64,000 bases of DNA, taken from positions 317,321,919 to 317,385,918 of the forward strand of contig CM077643.1 in assembly GCA_039707465.1 (NCBI GenBank), written 5' to 3'. The notes beneath the pieces are model-generated. The model had not been told where the DNA came from. It ran no database searches and worked only from the letters and a program-made list of their open reading frames with translations. Positions within the stretch are counted from its first letter, which is position 1, and every line of letters starts with the position of its first letter. A program made the translations under genes and the position numbers. Source of the stretch: Rhabdophis nuchalis. Lineage: Eukaryota; Chordata; Lepidosauria; Squamata; Natricidae. Shown here one piece after another: positions 56,005 to 64,000 of the stretch.

Positions 56005-56108
56005 TTTAACTTGGTTTGTGAAGATTCCTGGAAACTAGATGTGTTTCAGTCAGCTGTGAATGGTGGTTTTCTGGTTGGATCTATATTCGCTGGCTACTTA
56101 GCGGACAG
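56005..56108 (+). CDS. SLC22A2: SLC22A1/SLC22A2-like transporter, exon 2
   Basis: 104 nt, phase 0 to phase 2, the same length as remembered for human exon 2. It reads [20 protein letters not shown] and then [11 protein letters not shown]. Cys143 completes the six loop cysteines. The segment forms TM2 and ends inside the MFS signature GxxxDRxGR, whose second part must lie in exon 3. No exon 3 was recognised up to 64000, so intron 2 exceeds 7.8 kb. Acceptor tctcctcag, donor gtgggt. Confidence 0.93.
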
Positions 56109-56802
56109 GTGGGTGTATCATTCAATTTTGTTAAAACTAAACATGAATAAAGGAAAGTAAGGATTGGTGAAATGAAAAAAACTGTTCTGAAAGCGGGTGA
56201 AGAAAACTAAACTGCCTCCACTAAAGTGGATGGTTTTAAAAATAAGGGAACAATTGATTTGGGATGCAACTGAAGTGAGACAATACTGAAAGGAATATTT
56301 TAGAGATTGGCTCCAGAATAATAGTGATTACGTCAAAGAATCAAGTTGAAACAAATGCTGAGAATATTTTTGACCAAGAAAAAACAGCTGTGAGAATGCC
56401 GAAAGCTGGGAGGGCGGCAAAAAAATCATACATCAAAGAAATATTGAAATATGGATGTGGTTACCTGATAGTGTATTTGTGTACCTATTCCTGCACCTAT
56501 TCCTGCTGGTTTGAAGAATGTTACTCCTAAAAATAACAGAAAAGTAAGAAGCATGTAAGTCAAAACTACAGAAGGATTAGTATGATGAAGGTTTGGAAAT
56601 GGTGCGTGGCATCATTCTGACATGAAGATACAAGAGTGACAACCAGGGAAATGTAGGAAACCCAGGATGGCTGTATCCTAGGCATAAATTCTGCCAAAAG
56701 GATTTCCGCTCTTCAGCAGATCACTGAGAAGAGTCTCAATATGATCAAGAAAGTGAGCCAATTTAGAGAAACCAGATGGTAAAATGAATAAGCTTGAAAT
56801 AC

Positions 56803-57182
56803 AGGTAGACCTTAACTTATGCCCACAATTGGGCCCAAAATTTCTGTTGCTAAGTAAAACATTTGTTAACTGAGTGTTGCCCCATTTTGTGACCTTTCTT
56901 GCCACAAGTTGTTAAGGGAATCACTGCAGTTGTCAACTTAGTAACACAATTCTTAAGTGAATCTGGCTTCCCCATTGACTTTGCTTGTCAGAAGGTTGCA
57001 GAGGATGATCGTATGACCCCCAAGGCACCTCCACCATCATAAAAATAAGATTCAGTTGCCAAACATTGGAATTTTGATCATGTGACCACAGGGATTGTAC
57101 AAAAAATGGCCATAAGTCACTTTCTTCAGTACTGTTGTAACTTTGAATGGCCACTAAATAAATGTCAGTTGAGGCCTACCAG
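56803..57182. mobile_element. TA-flanked pogo/Tigger-like repeat, complete
   Basis: TA, CAGGTAGACCTTAACTTATG at the left and GTTGAGGCCTACCAG, TA at the right. The interior is that of 43395-43739, inverted. It lies in SLC22A intron 2. Confidence 0.75.
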
Positions 57183-57302
57183 TATGGAATTTTTGTGAGA
57201 ATAGGGAATTGAAGTTGGATTGATGACTGCAATTACCTGCGGTGTATGATTTAAATAATGTAAAACATACATTGCACAGGAGTTTAGATAAGTATCCTAA
57301 TC

Positions 57303-57423
57303 CAGGGGTCTGCAGAGTTGGCTCTTTTAAGACTGGTGGACTTCAACTCCCAGAGTTCCCCAGCCAGCATAGCTGGGAGTTGAAGTCCACCAGTCTTAAA
57401 AGAGCCAACTTTGCAGACCCCTG
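57303..57423. mobile_element. Palindromic hAT MITE (CAGGGGTC type), short centre
   Basis: 121 bp with TCCTAATC duplicated on both sides (57295-57302 and 57424-57431). About 14 bp of one inner arm is deleted. Both arms carry the T variant. Confidence 0.93.
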
Positions 57424-57621
57424 TCCTAATCTATTTCATGTCTTTATCAATTAAAGCATAAGGAATGTTTATGATGGCAATGGATTGGTAGAGGATATGA
57501 ATTCAGGCATATTGTGTATTGTCAGTTGGGACCCGAATGTGAAACAAGGCAGACAGTTTTGAAAAGTAATGTACCAAAGACCAAAGAAATTATATTTGAA
57601 AAGGGAAATTGGTTCTACTTC

Positions 57622-57895
57622 AGAGGTGGTATTCAACAGGTTCTGACTAGTTCTGGAGAACCGGTAGTGGAAATTTTGAGTAGTTCAGAGAACTGGTAAA
57701 TACCACCTCTGACTGGCCCCGCCCCCATCTATTCTCTGCCTCCCGAGTCCCAGCTGATTGGGAGGAAATGGAGATTTTGCAGTAACCTCCCCTGGAGTGG
57801 GGTGGGAAAGGAGATTTTACAGTATCCTTCTCCCACCATGCCCAACAAGCCATGCCCACAGAACCAGTAGCAAATTTTTTTGAATTCCATCACTG
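57622..57895. mobile_element. hAT-like MITE (CAGAGGTGGTATTCAAC type)
   Basis: It begins CAGAGGTGGTATTCAACAGG and ends TTGAATTCCATCACTG, with TTCTACTT and TTCAACTT as a near 8-bp duplication. It is related to the elements at 29872 and 63297. Confidence 0.6.
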
Positions 57896-58283
57896 TTCAA
57901 CTTGTGCTAGTTTTTTGCAATTTATGAGAATAGGTCTGCATATGCATATACAAACTTGTATAATATTGGTTTTTAGAGCTGGTGTCAATCAACCAATGAT
58001 GAAGTTTGGGCTAAATAGCCAAGTCTAGTTTTCTGGTGCTGTTGCTCATTTTGAAGATACCATCCACAGCTGCCTGCAAACATCAGGATGCCAGAAAACT
58101 AGACCCTGGCCATTCAATCTGAAACTTCATCTCTGGTTGGTATTTGTCTAACGTTATATATACACTTAGACTCCCCATATAGGTGGTGTGTATGGGCATT
58201 TCTGAATACTTTATACTTCTAACTAAACTGAAGAACTGAACATTTGATAATCTAAGTGAGTTTAAGCAAAGCTTAAAAAAGTA

Positions 58284-58628
58284 AAGATAAAGGTTCCTCT
58301 GGCACATATGTGCTAGTATTCCCGACTCTAGGGGGCAGTGCTCATCTCAGTTTCAAAGCCGAAGAACTAGCGCTGCCTGAAGACATCTCCATGGTCATGT
58401 GGCCAGCATGACTAAATGCTGAAGGCACACAGAACACTGTTACCTTCCCACCAAAGGTGGTTCCTATTTTTCTACTTGTATTTTACATGCTTTCAAACTA
58501 CTAGGTTGGCAGAAGCTGAGACAAGTAACGGGAACTCATTCTGTTACGCAGTGCTAGGGATTTGAACCGTCGAACTGCCCTCTGATCGACAAGCTCAGCG
58601 TCTTAGCCACTGGGCCACTGCATCCCGT
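58284..58628 (-). mobile_element. Sauria-type tRNA SINE, inverted
   Basis: The same family on the - strand in SLC22A intron 2. Its tail lies at 58284 (AAAGATAAAGGTTCC) and its tRNA head at the right end (CAGTGGCCCAGTGGCTAAGA on the - strand). Confidence 0.88.
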
Positions 58629-58784
58629 AAGCAAAGCTTAACTGAGTACAAATATGTTTTTACTAGGTCTCTTTATCTTTAACACTCCAACATCAAATAA
58701 AATATAAGCTAGTGTGCTAATATATTGTTATTACAGTTTGCTATCCATAATTATTTGAGACTTCCAATTGCAAGAAGTAAGTAA

Positions 58785-59105
58785 TCAACTTAGCAACCAC
58801 TCCTTTACTTATTGTTCAAACTTACGATGGTGCTGAAAAAAGTGACTTATGACTAGTCCTTGCATTTATGACTGTTTCAGCATCCTTGTGGTCATGAGAT
58901 CAAAATTTGGAGCCTGGCAACTTCCATGTACGTGATCCCCATTTTGTGACCTTTCCAGATGAATTCTGACAAACAAAGTTAAGGGGGGAAGCTGAATTAA
59001 CATGAAAGTCATATGATTCACTTAATAACTGCAGTGATTCACTTAATGACAATGGCAAAAAAGATTGGGCACAACTCACTTAAGTTGCTTAACAGCCACC
59101 TCACT
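58785..59105. mobile_element. Pogo/Tigger-like repeat, ends lost
   Basis: CTTAGCAACCACTCC, GGTGCTGAAAAAAGTGACTT and CAGTGATTCACTTAATGAC match the family interior. Confidence 0.6.
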
Positions 59106-59159
59106 TTGTAACAGAAGTTACCATCCGATTGTGATGGTAAATTCAAGACAACTTATAAT

Positions 59160-59432
59160 ACCCTGTTTCCCTGAAAATAAGACCTCCCCGGATAATAAGC
59201 CCAATCAGGCTTTTGAGAGCATGCACTAAAATAAGCCCTCCCCCCAAAATAAGCCCTCCCTGAAAATATTGCAACACAGCAACAGCCATGAGGTGACCAT
59301 GCTTGCTGCCTCTTGCACCTCAAAAAATAAGAACAACTCCTTGAAAAGAAGACCAAGTGCTTATTTGGGGGGGGGGGGTCAAAAGAAAAGAAGACCCTGT
59401 CTTATTTTGGGGGAAACACGGAATCTATTTCA
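59160..59432. mobile_element. Terminal-inverted repeat element (AAATAAGACC type), complete
   Basis: The left end CCCTGTTTCCCTGAAAATAA and the right end TTATTTTGGGGGAAACACGG are inverted repeats of about 23 bp. The interior has CAGCCATGAGGTGACCATGC and no reading frame. The superfamily is uncertain: no target duplication is clear. Confidence 0.7.
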
Positions 59433-61417
59433 GAAGTATTTTAAAAGAACAGAATAACGGAGTAACATACAACTACAATTGAAGTGAAATATAGAGGAAC
59501 AGACTTTTATGAAGTTTGGAACACATCTACATATAGAGTTGATGTCTTACATATTTGCTAACTATTCTAAATTGGCCTGGATAGTCACAACTTAGGAAAA
59601 AAACCTTACAAGGAATTATCTTTTTTTTTTTAAAAAAAAAAGCCAATGTTTGGGAGGTTTTGATGGGAAGAATAAACAGAGATTAAAATCTGGCACTCAG
59701 ATCTTGGCTTGCAATGATCTTGTATTATTTTATTTGCTTTATATACCTGCAGGTACCATTGTTGTGTGACCCTTTTCCTTTTTAAGTTTCTTAAAATTTG
59801 CTTAAAGCTTGTTAAAAAGACCTGTGGTTAAAAAAAAAAACCCCACCACTTTCCTCTAGATGAGGAGAAGAGAGGATAAATAAAATAAAGCTTTATTTAT
59901 TTTCCTTTCCATGGTGCTTTGTTCTTGAATATGATGTTGTTTTCCAGTGTATGATTCGCAATGGGATTTGTTAGCTTAGCTGAAAGCAACAGGGATTCTG
60001 CTATTCCTAGCCCTAAGAAGATAAAAATGTTCCCAGTGCCTTTTCTCACATTTCCTGCCAATGCTGCACCATCCTTCTAGTTTTCATTTTTAAAAACTTT
60101 ATAGGATCTCTCTCTTCTTCAAACTTTTACCCTAATGCTCCAATTTTCATCCAACTTTTAAAAATAAACATATATGCATCCTTGCTAGCATGATTTCAGG
60201 GTAAAAAGCAAGAAGAAAATATCTATGGGGATTCTCAATCATCCAGGTCATTCCCTCCCAAAAGGCAACTGGGCTTTTTTTTCCCTTTGAAAATGTTTCA
60301 CTTCTTATCCAAGAAGGTGAGGGATATAACCCTACCTATCTCCTGTTTACAATGGAATCTTTTCAGCAGTCCCAAGAAGGTCCCACACCCATTTACACTC
60401 TGATTCAGGTGATGTCCCTGAGAACACAGAAAAACCCACAAATTGCCTCAATGACTCTCAAAGAACTAACAACCAGGTGACTGCAAAGAGGTCAGTTAGA
60501 ACTTGAAAAGGCTTCTTGGATTTCCAATTTTGGATTTTCCTGGATTTTTCAATTTCCAAAGAACAAAACAAGAAAGTCCAGTTGCTTTTTTGAAGAAGAA
60601 AATATTATTTGTATTTGTAGTGACAAAGAAACATGATAGAAAGTGCTTCCCTTAGTTCTTTTTTCTCCCTGTATTCATATCTGTGGCAAACATCTTGTAA
60701 GATCAGGAATAGATGGCCCATCACCTTTATGAATACCAATCTAGCAACAACATGGTAGAATTTCAATGTCATGATATTGTTGGAAGAAATATCCATCTGG
60801 TTCAGTTCCAAGCAGGGAGAAAAACACTGGGAACATGAAGGCTGATTGGAAAAATGGCTTAATGGTGAACAGAACCACCAAGCACATGGTCCTGGTGTAT
60901 TTGACTACATGAGGTGGAGAGTGAGGGTTATTTATATCCTCTCTTGGGCCTTGCCCTTGAGCTTCCTGTTCCTGTGCTAGAAGTGTATTCTATTGGCTGT
61001 AGTCAGACTCCCATAGGGCCATGTGGGGTCAGATTTGTCTGAATCAAGTTTAGTTGAAGCCTGGAAGGTGATGCAATGTCCCCAGGTGATTTTTGCAATG
61101 TAGTGAGCTCTGCTGCTAGATAATCCTATTATGTCCTGGAGGGTCATGTCTTAATCCCATCACCCTGGAGGTGAAGGTCTTTTATTTTGTAGATAGGCTG
61201 GCCCAGTCCTTCTCAATGGGTACCAAATATTTGCTGGGGCAGGGAACTGAAGCTCTGAGTTTCTGTCTTACTTAAGATTTCTATTTATCTTTTAGATGAA
61301 ATACAATATTCTACCTTTTTTAATATTTCCTAAAATATTTCCTTCTCCTAGTAGGGGTGGGTGCTAACTTTCTACAATTATTTTTTTCTCTCCCCCCCCC
61401 ACCCCCCCCAATTTCAT
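59433..61417. other. SLC22A intron 2, middle
   Basis: Besides the palindromic remnant at 60225-60600 nothing was recognised. No SLC22A exon 3 with the expected FGRK start was found. Confidence 0.45.
60225..60600. mobile_element. Degenerate palindromic element with AAGTCCAGTTGC arm
   Basis: The left part (GATTCTCAATCATCCAGGTC, AAAAGGCAACTGGGC) and the right part (AACAAGAAAGTCCAGTTGC) correspond to the arms of 32085-32260, with a longer centre that includes a CTTATCCAAGAAGG hinge. Confidence 0.5.
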
Positions 61418-61634
61418 GCGGCCGGCCTGGCATAGTTTTAAATGTGATCTTAGTAAGGATTCTTAATTACAATTTTAGCACGGGCTTTCAAATTTAATCT
61501 ATTTTTACCATTTTTACTGTATTTATTGTTATTGCTTTTATCATTTCCTGTGCACCGCCCTGAGTCCTGTCAGAGAGATAGGGCGGTATATAAATGTAAT
61601 AAAATAAAATAAATAAAATAAATAAATAAAATAA
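61418..61634 (+). mobile_element. L2-like LINE 3' UTR fragment
   Basis: GCCGGCCTGGCATAG is the end of the LINE frame. CACCGCCCTGAGTCC, AGGGCGGTATATAAAT and an AATAAAATAAAT tail follow. A C-rich run precedes it. Confidence 0.85.
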
Positions 61635-61857
61635 GGTGGGAATTGTGAATTGCAATTAAGATGACATTTTTTTTCCAGTTTACTCGCAAATCTTAAAAAG
61701 GTCCTAATTATCGCCCGGATTTTAATCATTTGTGGGTAATGATTTAAGGGTGAATTACTTCTGTTCCCACAGTTAAAAATCTAGGTTACTGATTTATTAA
61801 ACCTATGGAAAATGCAGTTCACATTGTTTCAACATATATTTTGATTTGGGGTTAAGG

Positions 61858-61988
61858 CAGGGGTCTGCAAAGTCGGCTCTTTTAAGACTGGTGGACTTCA
61901 ACTCCCAGAATTCCCCAGCCTGGCTGGCTGGGGAATTCTGGGAGTTGAAGTCCACCAGTCTTAAAAGAGCCGACTTTGCAGACCCCTG
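61858..61988. mobile_element. Palindromic hAT MITE (CAGGGGTC type)
   Basis: 131 bp with GGTTAAGG duplicated on both sides (61850-61857 and 61989-61996). The arms are exact complements except at the centre. Both arms carry the C variant, as at 17675. Confidence 0.95.
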
Positions 61989-62459
61989 GGTTAAGGCAAG
62001 CCTTTCCTCTCCTTGTGCCAAATACTGCTGGAGCCTCATTTATTAATCTGTACTTTAAAACCATAGCTTAATAACTTAAAAAAAAAAGAACACATGCTTG
62101 AGGAACAAACATACATTCATGCACATATGTGTATACACTATGTCCCTTTGATTGATGGATAACAGGATTATTGAAATATTTTTTGCCTTCTCTTCCAGGC
62201 TTTATAAAGTTATATTATTCTTAAACTTGGTAAATAAATAAAATAAAATTAGAGTGCAGGTATAAAGTCTCATCAGAGAAGAATGATAGAAGATTGGACC
62301 TACAATGCTTTATATTGTTGTGAACATTGCCTCCTTGTGTTCAGATTCAGTACTGTACATCAAACACCATGATGCAGGCTGCTTACTATTGCTGAAGAAA
62401 AACATGTATTCCTTTAGGCAGGGCTGCTCTGCTAGTGGTTTTGTCAGCCGAGGCAGGGA

Positions 62460-62896
62460 TGGATACTTTATAATCCTAGCTATATGCAAGACCGCCTCCT
62501 GCCCAATACATCCCTGGGACCGACACGCTCCCACAGAGAGGGCCTCCTCAGGATGCCGTCGATCGGGCAATGTCGACTGGCGGCACCCAGGGGGAGAGCC
62601 TTCTCTGTGGCAGGACCAGCCCTTTGGAACGACCTGCCCCCTGAAATCCGTACCATTCCTGACCTCCGCCTCTTCCGCAAATGTCTTAAGACTCACCTCT
62701 TCCAACTAGCCGGCCTTGCGTAACCCCAGCACCGCCAGTTGTAAATGGGGATTTTAAAATGGTCACAACACAGGCACCTAATATCTCTGTATTTATGTTT
62801 ATTGATGTAATTCTTTGTTCGCCGCCCCGAGTCCCTTTGTGGTGAGAGGGGAGCGGGTTATAAATGTGAAAAATAAATAAATAAATAAATAAAATA
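62460..62896 (+). mobile_element. L2-like LINE, 3' end
   Basis: It encodes DRLLPNTSLGPTRSHREGL and LWNDLPPEIRTIPDLRLF to TAA near 62722. The 3' UTR (GCCGCCCCGAGTCCC) and an AATAAATAAATAAATA tail follow. It lies in SLC22A intron 2. Confidence 0.87.
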
Positions 62897-63220
62897 ATCT
62901 ATTTTTATTGGTGGTGTTCAAGAAAATGCTTAAGTAACTCAAAACTTTAGTTCAGCACACTACATTAATCTAACACAGGGCTAGGAAGTGTGGTATTCAG
63001 TGTGTTGTGGGAGGCCAGTCATAATCTTAGCAGGATGTATGAATTGTAAATCATCGGAAGCCTAATTTATTTGGGCAGAACAAATTTGAATCTGAGTTTA
63101 AAGTTTAGATGCTGTGTGAACTCAGGCAGCAATGCTGAGCCTAGAAAGAGCTAAACAAATTTGATAGAATGAGACAGCTGGAAGCTACGTTGCAAGTCCA
63201 TTTCCTACTCAGAGCAGAAT

Positions 63221-63965
63221 AGGTAGTCCTCAACTTACAACAGTTTGTTTAGTGACTGTTCAAAGTTACAACAACACTGAAAAAAGTGACGGATGACCAG
63301 TGGTGTGATTCAACCAGTCTAACAACCGGTTCCCTGAGCGTGCATGGTGTGTGCACGCACGCACACAGTGAGTTAAAACAAAGCTTTAAAAAATTACCTT
63401 CTACTGCAGCTGAGGTGCAGCAGAACAGCTGAGGCACAGCAATCGGCTCTGCCGGGCCTATCAGTTGGGCTAAAAAACAAGATAATATAGGTGAGTATAA
63501 CTCAGGGGCGGGCAGGCGGGCTCACCTGAAGGCCAGAGAGAACCTGTGAACCTGTTTGCTCTCAGCTGATCTTTGGAGCTATTGGTTCAGCCAAACTGGG
63601 CTGAACCAGTTGAATCCCACCCCTGTATGACCATTTTTCACACTATGTGGGAAATGACCATTGCAGCATCCCCATGGTCACATGATTTACATTTGGATGC
63701 TTGACAATTAGTTCATATCTATGACTGTTGGAGTGTCCTGGGGTCATCTGATCACTTTTCGCAAACTTCTGGCAAGAAAGTCAATGGGAAAGCCAAATTC
63801 ACTTAATAATACTGTGATTCTAACTTAACAACTCTAGTGATTCACTTAACACTTGTGGCACTAAAAGTCTTAAAATGGGACAAAACGTGCTTAACAAATG
63901 TCTCGATCAGCAACATAAATTAGGAGTTCAATTATGGCCATCAATAGAGGGCAACCTGTATCACT
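63221..63965. mobile_element. Pogo/Tigger-like repeat split by a MITE
   Basis: AGGTAGTCCTCAACTTACAA at the left and the complete family interior from 63628 on, interrupted by 63297-63628. Confidence 0.7.
63297..63628. mobile_element. Nested hAT-like MITE (CAGTGGTGTGATTCAACC type)
   Basis: It begins CAGTGGTGTGATTCAACCAG and ends CAGTTGAATCCCACCCCTG, with GATGAC and TATGAC at the borders. It holds a CGCACGCACACA run and sits inside the repeat at 63221-63965. Confidence 0.6.
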
Positions 63966-64000
63966 AGAGCAGCTTAGGTAGAGCTTCAGCCTATGATTTT

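Noticed and set aside
56109..64000. Search for SLC22A exon 3
   Set aside because: No frame with FGRK and the TM3 sequence next to an acceptor was found; it probably lies to the right.
1..64000. CRISPR arrays, operons or phage features
   Set aside because: The window is spliced vertebrate DNA; regular repeats are microsatellites or transposons.

Overview
The window is animal nuclear DNA, most likely from a squamate reptile and probably a snake. The evidence is spliced vertebrate genes with long AT-rich introns, Sauria-type tRNA SINEs, CR1 and L2-like LINEs with AATAAA-rich tails, and many short palindromic hAT elements. It holds the 3' half of one gene, a repeat-rich intergenic stretch, and the 5' end of a second gene. 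Both genes are on the + strand.

3785-40.9 kb: the last 23 coding exons of IGF2R, the cation-independent mannose-6-phosphate / IGF2 receptor. The exon phases join without a break into about 1,304 codons and a TAA stop at 39533-39535. Counting back from the 48-exon human gene these are exons 26-48 (exon numbers are inferred). They encode the end of MRH domain 8, domains 9-15 (fibronectin type II insert in domain 13), the transmembrane helix and the cytoplasmic sorting tail. The four mannose-6-phosphate contacts of domain 9 are kept. The IGF2-binding loops of domain 11 differ from mammals at almost every known contact.

40.9-52.2 kb: intergenic DNA with an L2-like LINE, hAT and TA-flanked elements, and a locally duplicated segment. 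No gene was found there.

52.2-64 kb: exons 1 and 2 of an SLC22A1/SLC22A2-type organic cation transporter, in the same orientation as IGF2R; later exons lie beyond the right edge. IGF2R next to SLC22A1/A2/A3 is the order known in mammals.

The rest is introns filled with mobile elements: a nearly intact LINE reverse-transcriptase frame at the left edge, five near-complete hAT palindromes with exact 8-bp target duplications, larger hAT-like elements, TA-flanked pogo/Tigger-like repeats, Tc1 and CR1 fossils, SINEs broken by later insertions, and large microsatellites. I found no rRNA, functional tRNA or CRISPR locus and no clearly new coding system. The best leads are the domain 11 loop divergence, the palindromes whose two arms change together, and two unexplained blocks (35732-36147 and the repeat pair 44325-44690 / 45783-46330).
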